A stretch of DNA of 5,130 nt, taken from JBGVMW01 sp045125095 (GTDB lineage Bacteria; Bacillota; Clostridia; Lachnospirales; Lachnospiraceae). Where the stretch lies: the NCBI GenBank assembly GCA_045125095.1, contig JBGVMW010000100.1:1-5130 (forward strand). The letters are read 5' to 3'. The notes beneath the pieces were generated by a model. It was not told the DNA's origin. It did not search any database and was given only the letters and a program-made list of their open reading frames with translations. The stretch's first letter is position 1. Each line of letters begins with the position of its first letter. This document shows positions 1 through 4,851 of the stretch, one piece after another. The position numbers and the translations under genes were made by a program.

Positions 1-21
1 TAATGTATTAACTGAAGCCAC
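1..21 (-). CDS. Possible 5' end of a leftward gene leaving the window (GTG start)
   Basis: On the minus strand a GTG at 21-19 lies 9 nt after an AAAAGGAG ribosome site (about 31-38). It opens a frame of seven codons (M-A-S-V-N-T-L) before the window ends. Upstream are a possible -35 TTGAAA (82-87) and a weak -10 TAATGT (59-64) with a 17-nt spacer, so promoter, ribosome site and start are in a consistent order. Seven codons cannot identify a product. The same bases also belong to palindromes, so this could be purely regulatory DNA. Only the left neighbouring sequence would decide. Confidence 0.25.
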
Positions 22-65
22 TTGTGGAATCTCCTTTTGTGTTTTCTTGGTCGTTAATACATTAA
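1..65. promoter_or_regulatory. Pair of TTAATNNATTAA palindromes forming a 12-bp inverted repeat
   Basis: TAATGTATTAAC (1-12) is the exact reverse complement of GTTAATACATTA (53-64). Each arm is itself a palindrome of the form TTAAT-NN-ATTAA; the first base of the left copy falls outside the window. The two centres are about 54 bp apart, close to five helical turns. This fits paired operators for a dimeric repressor at least as well as an RNA stem with a 40-nt loop. The right copy overlaps the possible -10 of the leftward promoter. No regulator can be named. Confidence 0.35.
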
Positions 66-67
66 GG

Positions 68-84
68 AACCCAAGTGGTTTTTT
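68..84 (+). terminator. Weak terminator-like element ending in a T-run
   Basis: CAAGTGG (72-78) is followed at once by TTTTTT (79-84). It can pair with CCACTTG at 18-24, or in a short local hairpin AACC/GGTT (68-71 with 77-80). No plus-strand gene lies to its left inside the window, so its role is unclear. The local hairpin is short. Confidence 0.2.
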
Positions 85-98
85 CAATATGAAAATGA

Positions 99-126
99 AA
101 AATTATGGTGCTAGGCTTCCACCATT
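99..126 (-). terminator. Probable terminator of the DUF3793 gene
   Basis: Read on the minus strand after the stop codon, ATGGTG (125-120) pairs perfectly with CACCAT (110-105) across a 9-nt loop. It is followed by AA and a five-T run (102-98). A second perfect 7-bp stem, AGGCTTC/GAAGCCT (139-133 with 119-113), uses the loop of the first, so only one of the two can readily form at a time. The position just past the gene and the T-run support termination. Confidence 0.5.
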
Positions 127-148
127 ATGCCAGAAGCCTCAAAAAATA

Positions 149-763
149 TTACATTGCTACCTTTAATGACTTGTCACTATAAAGCTCAATGACATCTATA
201 ATACTCACGCCACAAGATACCAGTTGAATAACCGTCTCCTTTGACATATCGTATTTTTGAAACAATCTCATTTTCGCCGGAACATTCTCATATACCTTCC
301 AATAACCGGAATACAGACTATTTTTTCCTTTATGTTTGATAAACCCTTGCACATCTTCTACCGGATATCCAAGCAAAATTCCCATTTCATGCGGAAATTC
401 AGCTTTTCCACTCTGATATCGTCTGAACCTGCCCTGAAACACCATGAGAACATCATACAAATCGTGACTCTCATATCCCATATCTGTTAAAAACTGTCTT
501 ACTCGCTTTCTTTCAAGATAAGAAGATAATTCATTCTCTTTATAAAGCAAAAGCATTGTCTTATCCTGTGTCTCAGCCAGAATTACATAAGAAATACCTG
601 TATTTCTAATCACGTTTTTCACACTAGCTACACTGTCTTTATGGACAATCAACATATTCGATACTTTCAATCCTGTTATTAGCGGAGCACACTGTAGTGC
701 CAATTGGTTTTCAATATTCTCCAAATCCATCCCCTGCACGATTTCAAATACCTCTTGTGACAT
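149..763 (-). CDS. DUF3793 family protein
   Basis: A 204-residue soluble protein with no signal peptide or membrane segment. It matches my memory of the clostridial DUF3793 family: an N-terminal segment LALQCAPLITGLKVSN (residues 21-36), and a central FPHEMGILLGYPVEDVQGFI block (123-142) followed by a GYWKVYEN segment (153-160). The length is usual for the family. Its biochemical function is unknown; members are often found near flavodoxin and ferrous-iron transport genes. The ATG start is well supported by AAAGGAGGA (767-775) a few bases upstream. The gene has its own sigma-A promoter overlapped by a TAGTTAG/CTAACTA dyad, which suggests repression by a DtxR/IdeR-type metal-responsive regulator. 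No iron gene is visible here, so the iron link rests on the operator and family context only. It is divergent from the plus-strand array at 1166. Confidence 0.85.
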   Translation of the reverse strand: MSQEVFEIVQGMDLENIENQLALQCAPLITGLKVSNMLIVHKDSVASVKNVIRNTGISYVILAETQDKTMLLLYKENELSSYLERKRVRQFLTDMGYESHDLYDVLMVFQGRFRRYQSGKAEFPHEMGILLGYPVEDVQGFIKHKGKNSLYSGYWKVYENVPAKMRLFQKYDMSKETVIQLVSCGVSIIDVIELYSDKSLKVAM

Positions 764-776
764 ATGTCCTCCTTTC

Positions 777-816
777 TAGTTAGCCTTTTCTAACTAATAT
801 TAATTGTAGCTAACTA
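777..816. promoter_or_regulatory. DtxR/IdeR-like operator with three TAGTTAG half-sites
   Basis: TAGTTAG (777-783) and CTAACTA (790-796) form a perfect 7-bp dyad with a 6-bp spacer over the expected transcription start. A third half-site, CTAACTA (810-816), lies between -35 and -10. The half-sites resemble the TTAG-rich palindromes bound by iron- or manganese-sensing DtxR-family repressors. Placement over the -10 and start predicts repression when metal is plentiful. The regulator is inferred. A 6-bp spacer is wider than in the classic DtxR site. Confidence 0.5.
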
Positions 817-831
817 GTTGTAAAACGTCAA
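803..831 (-). promoter_or_regulatory. Sigma-A promoter of the DUF3793 gene
   Basis: On the minus strand, TTGACG (831-826) and TACAAT (808-803) are separated by exactly 17 nt. They match TTGACA/TATAAT at five of six positions each. Transcription should begin near 796, about 33 nt before the ATG. Confidence 0.75.
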
Positions 832-840
832 TAGGTTTAT

Positions 841-1165
841 TGATATCTTTTTTTCAATAATCGAACTTCATGCTACTACACCAAATCATCGATATTTAAC
901 CAACATTACTTGCCTATCTTCCCATCCTAACGCCTTGCTTTCCGGCAACGATGTCATTGCCCCTCGCTCACCCATCTTGCAGAGGAACAGATGTTTTCGC
1001 AATTATACGAAATACCAACTGCTCCGCACTAATGTATAAAAACAGCAAACAAAGCGTGCAAGCACGCTCTCCTGTGTTTCACGTTCTAAAGGATAATTCT
1101 AGGACACATAATAATTTATCAACACAACCGGCTTATCTGTAATAAATACGAAAGGATGAAAAGCA
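841..1165. other. Intergenic stretch without a credible gene
   Basis: About 325 bases between the DUF3793 promoter and the first gene of the plus-strand array. A 63-codon plus-strand frame starts at 951, but it has no ribosome site and its product does not look like a folded protein. The stretch holds a perfect palindrome at 1053-1068, the octamer GAACAGAT at 985-992, and at its right end AAAGGATG, the ribosome site of the next gene. No convincing rightward promoter was found. Base composition from about 930 to 1080 is visibly richer in C and G than the genes to the right. Confidence 0.5.
1053..1068. repeat. 16-bp perfect palindrome, potential stem-loop
   Basis: AGCGTGCAAGCACGCT has 7-bp arms around a central AA. 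As RNA it would form a six-pair GC-rich stem with a CAAG tetraloop. No T-run follows, so it is not a standard intrinsic terminator. A short ACAG (1042-1045) and CTGT (1071-1074) could extend it. Confidence 0.5.
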
Positions 1166-1405
1166 ATGAAACTTATATGTGCTACATATAACCAATACTG
1201 CAATAGTATTGATATAACCACCTTTGATAATACACTTCTACGAATCGACTGTAATAAGGCAGAGGATGGATTAAAAACCACATCTAATTCACAGTGTGCA
1301 TTAAATGCACTTGCTATTGACAATCCTATGGAATATGCTCGATTGGCTTTAGCGGGTGAGATGCAGGCATGGGTGGATGCTGAGGATTGTTTAGATGTGT
1401 GGTAA
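1166..1405 (+). CDS. Small DUF6061-like protein
   Basis: A 79-residue soluble protein. The layout recalls the DUF6061 family of gut Clostridia: a beta-rich start (MKLICATYN), a second strand ending in LLRIDC (residues 24-29), then a short helical half with NPMEYARLALAGEMQAWV (53-70), where family members have a similar N-P-x-x-Y-A pattern. Function is unknown. The ATG is supported by AAAGGATG about 8 nt upstream. It is the first gene of a same-strand series, 74 nt ahead of the next, so cotranscription is possible but not certain. Family assignment is from memory of the pattern. Confidence 0.65.
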   Translation: MKLICATYNQYCNSIDITTFDNTLLRIDCNKAEDGLKTTSNSQCALNALAIDNPMEYARLALAGEMQAWVDAEDCLDVW

Positions 1406-1479
1406 ATCAATCGTGAAAATTTTAGATGAATTAAGGATGAATATGTGGTAGAATAACCCATAAGGAAGGAAAAAACATC

Positions 1480-1815
1480 ATGACTATTGAAGAAATGTTT
1501 TACTATTTTGATGATAAATATGGTGATGAATTCAACTGGGGAATAATTCCTTATAGAGCAAGTCACTTTGTGGAAGAATTAAAAAAAGAAGTTGGCGATA
1601 ATGATTCAATGTTTCAAAAGGATATATGTGCCGTGGCTCGGAGCTATTCTGCGGATGATGTTCTGTTTTTGATGGATGATGAAAAAGATACTTACCGTAT
1701 TTATCATTTGACATATAGTCATAAAGAAGACAAATGTCTTAAATTTGTAGAGATGGAAAATATTGAAATAGTAAAAGAGTTTTTGGAAAGACAATTTATT
1801 GATGAGTATTTGTAA
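1480..1815 (+). CDS. Small acidic protein of unknown family, immunity-like
   Basis: A 111-residue acidic, soluble protein with no signal peptide or membrane segment. The start is supported by GGAAGGA upstream of the ATG. Visible features are an opening helix with DDKYGDEFNWGIIPY (residues 11-25), a central VLFLMDDEKDTYRIYHLTYS stretch (60-79) that looks like consecutive beta strands, and a closing helix IVKEFLERQFIDEYL (97-111). I do not recognise a named family. Size, acidity, the alpha-beta layout and its place among other small stand-alone genes resemble immunity proteins of polymorphic-toxin systems, but no toxin is present in the window. A standalone hypothetical protein is equally compatible. 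The gene itself is convincing: good ribosome site, tight neighbours, ordinary codon use. Confidence 0.8.
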   Translation: MTIEEMFYYFDDKYGDEFNWGIIPYRASHFVEELKKEVGDNDSMFQKDICAVARSYSADDVLFLMDDEKDTYRIYHLTYSHKEDKCLKFVEMENIEIVKEFLERQFIDEYL

Positions 1816-1826
1816 TAATACTTATA

Positions 1827-1841
1827 GAATTCACATTTAAT
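1827..1841 (+). repeat. Intergenic spacer repeat, copy 1
   Basis: GAATTCACATTTAAT lies 21 nt before the TTG start of the 1863 gene and matches the second copy (2567-2581) at 14 of 15 bases. In both places a GGAG ribosome site and a start codon follow, so the repeat marks the entry to a cassette-like gene. Confidence 0.55.
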
Positions 1842-1862
1842 GAGCTATGGAGGAAACTAGAT

Positions 1863-2252
1863 TTGACTGAATTTGAACCGATTGATTGGGTAGAATATGA
1901 TGACGATATTGATGACAACGAAGAACGTGCAAAAAACATAATTCAAAAATACAGATTTGATTTCGACAAAATCCCCAAGCCGGAAATAGTAGAATTGATT
2001 CAAAAAGAAATAGAAAACTATCAAGAAGGAAGTTCTGAATACATCAGAGTTCTTTGCGGATATCTTTACTGCATTGGGAATGCTTCTGATGCAGAGTTAA
2101 TCAAGAGAGCGAAGTATGGAATCAATTTTGATGTTGGATGTATGATTGATGGAGAATGGATTGAGTCATTATTAAGTAATGATGTGGACGGACAGCGTAA
2201 CGCCATAATACAATACTTTATTGAATACTACTGTTCATATTTGGATGAATAG
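1863..2252 (+). CDS. Acidic helical protein of unknown family, TTG start
   Basis: A 129-residue strongly acidic protein; the first 20 residues hold eight Asp or Glu (IDWVEYDDDIDDNEE region). The rest appears mostly helical: IIQKYRFDFDKIPKPEIVELIQKEIENY (26-53), a segment with RVLCGYLYCIGNASDAELIKRAKYG (63-87), and a C-terminal helix. The start is taken as TTG at 1863 because GGAGG (1849-1853) sits 9 nt before it and no in-frame ATG is nearby; the out-of-frame ATG at 1847 stops after seven codons. It begins 47 nt after the previous gene, behind a spacer that recurs downstream (see repeat). Family unrecognised. An immunity role is suggested only by size, charge and neighbours. Confidence 0.75.
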   Translation: MTEFEPIDWVEYDDDIDDNEERAKNIIQKYRFDFDKIPKPEIVELIQKEIENYQEGSSEYIRVLCGYLYCIGNASDAELIKRAKYGINFDVGCMIDGEWIESLLSNDVDGQRNAIIQYFIEYYCSYLDE

Positions 2253-2290
2253 CTAGATTTCTATTTTGCCGTTTATGAGGAGGAATAAAA

Positions 2291-2557
2291 ATGGATTTCC
2301 CATTTGAAGATGCACCTAACACAGCTTGTATAGTGTGTAGACATGTAATGGATAAAGAAAAAGCAATAACATATATATCACATGATGCTGATGATGGAAT
2401 GTGGCAATTCTTATGTGATGAAGAGCATGCTGAAGAAGATGCTCAAATTATATCATTATATTCTGCGTATATGATGGATCAGAGTATAGGACAAGTATTT
2501 GATATGCCATGCGGTTGTTATATACAAAGAAAAAATGGCGAAGATAACTGGAAATGA
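2291..2557 (+). CDS. Small cysteine-containing protein, possibly DUF2185/Imm33-like
   Basis: An 88-residue protein behind a very strong GAGGAGGAA ribosome site, 38 nt after the preceding stop. The visible pattern is ACIVCRHVM (12-20), YISHDADDGMWQFLC (28-42), a helix around EEHAEEDAQIISL (44-56), then DMPCGCYIQR (71-80). I recall similar small Firmicute proteins with a C-x2-C-x-H-V start, an H-D-x-D-G-x-W-Q-F-L-C centre and a P-x-G end. They resemble the DUF2185 (Imm33) layout, in which a D-G-W-x-F segment and a closing G-x-x-x-x-R also occur. Cys13, Cys16, Cys42, Cys74 and Cys76 could bind a metal, but this is not established. It is probably the last intact gene of the array. The family label is tentative. 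Confidence 0.75.
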   Translation: MDFPFEDAPNTACIVCRHVMDKEKAITYISHDADDGMWQFLCDEEHAEEDAQIISLYSAYMMDQSIGQVFDMPCGCYIQRKNGEDNWK

Positions 2558-2566
2558 TATTTAATT

Positions 2567-2581
2567 GAATTCATATTTAAT
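2567..2581 (+). repeat. Intergenic spacer repeat, copy 2
   Basis: GAATTCATATTTAAT lies 21 nt before the ATG of the stump frame at 2603. Its ATATTTAAT half is also duplicated directly just upstream (2557-2565), overlapping the stop codon of the preceding gene. Confidence 0.55.
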
Positions 2582-2602
2582 CAACTGAAGGAGAAGAAAG
2601 TT

Positions 2603-2683
2603 ATGAATAATCCAGTAGAGAAGATAAACAATATTAAACCTGAATCCGTGAAACTGAATATCTTTTTATGCCGATACGATTAA
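2603..2683 (+). pseudogene. 26-codon stump of a further array gene
   Basis: An ATG with a good AAGGAGAAG ribosome site about 6 nt upstream opens a frame that begins M-N-N-P-V-E-K-I-N-N. It stops after 26 residues, inside a perfect hairpin (2667-2701). The initiation region is as good as that of its neighbours and follows the same GAATTC spacer as the 1863 gene, yet the product is too short for the types of protein around it. The simplest reading is the front of an immunity-like gene cut off by a deletion or recombination at about 2660-2700. A real 26-residue peptide cannot be excluded. Confidence 0.45.
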
Positions 2684-2701
2684 TTTCTTCGAATCGGCAT
2701 A
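2667..2701. repeat. 9-bp perfect inverted repeat between convergent genes
   Basis: TATGCCGAT (2667-2675) pairs with ATCGGCATA (2693-2701) around a 17-nt loop that can add an inner CGA/TCG step. It lies where the plus-strand array meets the minus-strand membrane gene, which is where a bidirectional terminator would be expected. However, neither strand has a U-run directly after the stem; the T-run at 2663-2667 precedes it. Termination is therefore doubtful. Confidence 0.4.
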
Positions 2702-2718
2702 TACTTGACAAACCCATT

Positions 2719-3291
2719 TTAGTTTTTTTTATCAACAGTTCCATTTAATTTCTTTCTTATTTTATGTATTGCAAATATAAGTGCCATCACAATTTCCACA
2801 AATCCAGCAAGCAAAGTAATCTTAGCAGTGATAGCAATGAAGCGATTACTTTTAGTCAAGGCATAATCACATACAGAATATATGTTTACAATGGTATAGT
2901 ATTCTCCATTTTTCCCATTATAAGCAGACACTTCATTTGCAAACAGAACAAGACCATCGTTTTGGGCAGATGCTTTATCTAAATAGCTAAGATTACTTGG
3001 CATAAGAAGATCCTCCTCGTAATCACCATCTAAAAATGCAGAACGATGCGCATGGAAATGGATATAGTCTACTCCGTTCAAGGTTATGTTTTTCTCCCGG
3101 TTGCAAATATAATAGGAATTCTCATAGCCTGCCTTTTGGGCTTCTGTTTGTTCTTCACAAAATTTGTTCCATGCATAGTTGTAATAGCCTAAGGTAAAGA
3201 CATCCAATGCGACAGTACTTACAAATATAAGAAGCATAATGTGTAAAAATTTTTTCCAAGAAGTTTTCTTTTTTGAATTTTGCACATGCAT
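2719..3291 (-). CDS. Small two-helix membrane protein, hypothetical
   Basis: A 190-residue protein with a lysine-rich N terminus (KKKTSWKK, residues 8-14 area), a first membrane helix at about 15-37, an extracytoplasmic domain of about 110 residues (38-150), a second helix at about 151-174 and a basic tail (KIRKKLNG). Positive charges on both ends predict both termini in the cytoplasm and the middle domain outside. That domain is rich in Tyr and Asn and has three cysteines (Cys45, Cys63, Cys141), with a YIHFHAHR motif near residue 76. No family is recognised. The ATG at 3291 is supported by GGAAGGGG 10 nt upstream. It faces the immunity-like array and is separated from the IS110 transposase by its non-coding left flank. 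A membrane immunity protein is possible but unsupported. Confidence 0.75.
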   Translation of the reverse strand: MHVQNSKKKTSWKKFLHIMLLIFVSTVALDVFTLGYYNYAWNKFCEEQTEAQKAGYENSYYICNREKNITLNGVDYIHFHAHRSAFLDGDYEEDLLMPSNLSYLDKASAQNDGLVLFANEVSAYNGKNGEYYTIVNIYSVCDYALTKSNRFIAITAKITLLAGFVEIVMALIFAIHKIRKKLNGTVDKKN

Positions 3292-3360
3292 CTATTGTTC
3301 GCCCCTTCCACTTTAGTTCTATTTGTATCTTTGTATATCATGCAACATTATCTCACACTC

Positions 3361-3404
3361 TCGCTACATCAGTATAAGTCCTCTGAACAGATAATATGTA
3401 GTGA
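3361..3404 (+). ncRNA. Left-flank hairpin carrying the ACAGATAA motif
   Basis: TCGCTACAT (3361-3369) pairs with ATGTAGTGA (3396-3404): nine pairs, one of them G-U. The 26-nt loop ends with GAACAGATAAT (3385-3395). The layout, with the motif on the 3' side of the loop against the stem, is the same as in two right-flank hairpins. In IS110 proper the guide RNA lies upstream of the transposase, so this may be part of it. This is inference from sequence pairing by eye. Confidence 0.35.
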
Positions 3405-3464
3405 CCTCACATTTGCACAAACGTGGATTTACCTGTAAGATGTTAAGTAGAAACACAAAAACAT

Positions 3465-3482
3465 CGGTAACAGGGATTACCG
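3465..3482 (+). promoter_or_regulatory. Hairpin just before the transposase ribosome site
   Basis: CGGTAA (3465-3470) and TTACCG (3477-3482) form a perfect 6-bp stem with a 6-nt loop, ending 8 nt before the AGGAGG ribosome site (3491-3496). Such a hairpin could limit transposase translation from transcripts entering from outside. No T-run follows, so it is not a standard terminator. Confidence 0.4.
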
Positions 3483-3504
3483 CATACAAAAGGAGGCCAC
3501 TACT

Positions 3505-4605
3505 ATGAATTATAACACAGTTTACGTTGGAATGGATGTCCATAAAAAAAGTTTTACACTTTGTTGCATGACTCTTGACATGGAAAATGCAAAATATGTC
3601 ACAAAAGTTGATGCTGACTACAAAAATATTTTGATTTATCTCGATACCATGCGAGGTGAGTTTTATGGTGACGACACCCATTTTATATGCGGTTATGAAG
3701 CTGGTTGCTTAGGGTATACACTTTATCACCAGCTAACGGCAGCTAATGTTGAATGCGTTATTCTTGCACCATCTACAATGACTGTGGAACAAAAGAAAAA
3801 ACGAATCAAAACAGACAAACGTGATGCTGCCAATATCGCCAGATGTCTTGCATATCGTCAATATAGTCCGGTGCACATACCTACAGAGGAAGAACTACAG
3901 ATTAAAGAGTTCATTCGTATGCGGGATGATCATAAACATCAGTTAAAAAGTGTCAAGCAACAAATACTTGCATTTTGTCTGAGACACGGACTTCACTGCG
4001 ATGAAAGTAAAAGCAACTGGACCATTGCCCACATTAAATGGCTGCGTTCCGTTGAAACTGATTCTTTATATCGTGAAATACTTAACGAGTATCTTGCAAC
4101 CTATGACCAGCTGACTGATAAAATTGAACGGTTTGATAACCGTATTCAGGAATTATCAGAAACAGATGATTACAAAGAAAAAGTGAGCCGTTTGCGTTGT
4201 CTGAAAGGAATTGAAACACATACCGCATTATCCGTAATCGTGGAAGTGGGTGACTTTAACCGTTTCCCTTCTGCTGAAAAATTTGCTTCTTATCTAGACC
4301 TGACTCCGGGCGAAGATTCCAGCGGTGACGTTCGTAACCGTTTAGGGATCACCAAAGCAGGTAATCAGCATGTGAGACGATTACTTACAGAAGCAGCACA
4401 ATGCTACAGTCGTGGAAATTTTGCCCAAAAATCGAAGGCCTTAAAAGCAAGGCAAAAAGGAAATCTGACGGAGGTAATCCAATATGCTGACAAAGCAAGT
4501 GAAAGACTTCGACGTAAATATATGAGAATGATAATGCATGGAAAAAACGGCAATACAGCAAAGACTGCGATTGCAGGGAACTGGCATGCTTTATTTGGGG
4601 AATGA
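3505..4605 (+). CDS. IS110-family transposase (DEDD plus catalytic serine)
   Basis: An intact 366-residue IS110-type recombinase, usual in length. The N-terminal DEDD (RuvC-like) domain, about residues 6-160, has all expected acids: Asp11 in VGMDVHK, Glu65 in GYEAGCLGY, and Asp104/Asp107 in KTDKRDAANIA. A helical, charged middle (about 165-225) looks like the coiled coil of the family. The C-terminal Transposase_20 domain (about 228-315) has LRCLKGIETHTALSVIVEVGDF, then LTPGEDSSGDVRNRLGITKAGN, in which Ser272 or Ser273 should be the nucleophilic serine. Family members cut and rejoin DNA as RNA-guided tetramers, directed by a bridge/seek RNA from the element's non-coding end. The start is set by AGGAGG 8 nt before the ATG. 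No frameshift or missing key residue is seen, so the protein is probably active. Confidence 0.95.
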   Translation: MNYNTVYVGMDVHKKSFTLCCMTLDMENAKYVTKVDADYKNILIYLDTMRGEFYGDDTHFICGYEAGCLGYTLYHQLTAANVECVILAPSTMTVEQKKKRIKTDKRDAANIARCLAYRQYSPVHIPTEEELQIKEFIRMRDDHKHQLKSVKQQILAFCLRHGLHCDESKSNWTIAHIKWLRSVETDSLYREILNEYLATYDQLTDKIERFDNRIQELSETDDYKEKVSRLRCLKGIETHTALSVIVEVGDFNRFPSAEKFASYLDLTPGEDSSGDVRNRLGITKAGNQHVRRLLTEAAQCYSRGNFAQKSKALKARQKGNLTEVIQYADKASERLRRKYMRMIMHGKNGNTAKTAIAGNWHALFGE

Positions 4606-4654
4606 TGACGGATAAAATCGCATAATCCCCGATGTAACAATAAGCCGTCCGCCA

Positions 4655-4774
4655 CCCTTGACATGGCATGAAATAAATGCAGTCAGGGGGACACCGATGG
4701 CGAAGAACTCAGAAACAGATAACTTTTGCCATCGTTGAAGGCAGTGTAGCATTTATTTCATACCCTATCAAGGG
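4655..4774 (+). repeat. 26-nt inverted repeat, long stem of the right flank
   Basis: The arm 4655-4680, beginning CCCTTGA, is complementary to 4749-4774, ending TCAAGGG, at 23 of 26 positions. The inner 13 bases (ATGAAATAAATGC with GCATTTATTTCAT) are perfect. The left arm start, CCCTTGAC (4655-4662), can instead pair with GTCAGGGG (4682-4689), eight pairs including one G-T, so two folds compete. Confidence 0.6.
4695..4734 (+). ncRNA. Right-flank hairpin 1 with GAAACAGATAA loop
   Basis: CGATGGC (4695-4701) pairs perfectly with GCCATCG (4728-4734). Weaker pairs extend the stem to 4705/4724, giving 11 pairs. The 18-nt loop (4706-4723) ends in GAAACAGATAAC. It is nested inside the 26-nt inverted repeat. 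Confidence 0.5.
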
Positions 4775-4805
4775 CAAGCACCTAGCGGAGTGGCTAGATA
4801 CAAAA

Positions 4806-4844
4806 CCGAGGCTCAGAATCTCGAAACAGATAATGAGTCTTTGG
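4806..4844 (+). ncRNA. Right-flank hairpin 2 with GAAACAGATAA loop
   Basis: CCGAGGCTCA (4806-4815) pairs with TGAGTCTTTGG (4834-4844), ten pairs with one bulged T and two G-T pairs. The loop is again 18 nt (4816-4833) and again ends in GAAACAGATAA, although the stem and the 5' half of the loop differ from hairpin 1. The constant 3' part and variable 5' part of the loop are the notable point. Confidence 0.5.
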
Positions 4845-4851
4845 CTAACGG

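Larger units (their letters stand above)
4607..4851 (+). ncRNA. Candidate guide (bridge/seek) RNA region of the IS110 element
   Basis: The DNA after the transposase stop is non-coding, visibly richer in GC than the genes to the left, and packed with pairing stretches. These include GACGG/CCGTC (4607-4611 with 4645-4649), a long arm 4655-4680 with 4749-4774 (23 of 26 positions complementary), an inner stem 4695-4705 with 4724-4734, CTAGC/GCTAG (4782-4786 with 4793-4797), and 4806-4815 with 4834-4844. Two of the stems close 18-nt loops that both end in GAAACAGATAA. Bridge RNAs have two large loops, one reading the target and one the donor; two matching 18-nt loops fit that plan. In IS1111-type relatives the RNA lies 3' of the transposase, as here. 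Boundaries are approximate and the identification is inferred. Confidence 0.4.

Noticed and set aside
1133..1140. TTATCTGT, the reverse complement of ACAGATAA
   Set aside because: Single copy on the opposite strand with no closing stem and outside the element; a chance match is likely.
951..1142. 63-codon plus-strand open frame
   Set aside because: No ribosome site before the ATG, no recognisable fold, and it runs through the palindrome; more likely non-coding.
1099..1566. 155-codon minus-strand open frame
   Set aside because: Lies antisense across the 1166 gene and into the 1480 gene, which have good ribosome sites and protein-like products.
2667..2701. Intrinsic terminator for the array or for the membrane gene
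   Set aside because: The stem is perfect but no U-run follows it on either strand, so it is listed only as an inverted repeat.
4385..4669. Minus-strand open frames of 86 and 94 codons over the transposase 3' end
   Set aside because: They are antisense shadows of the transposase C terminus and start inside its structured right flank, with no ribosome site.
4658..4686. Promoter starting with a perfect TTGACA at 4658-4663
   Set aside because: No -10 resembling TATAAT occurs at 16-18 nt; the hexamer is part of the long inverted repeat.
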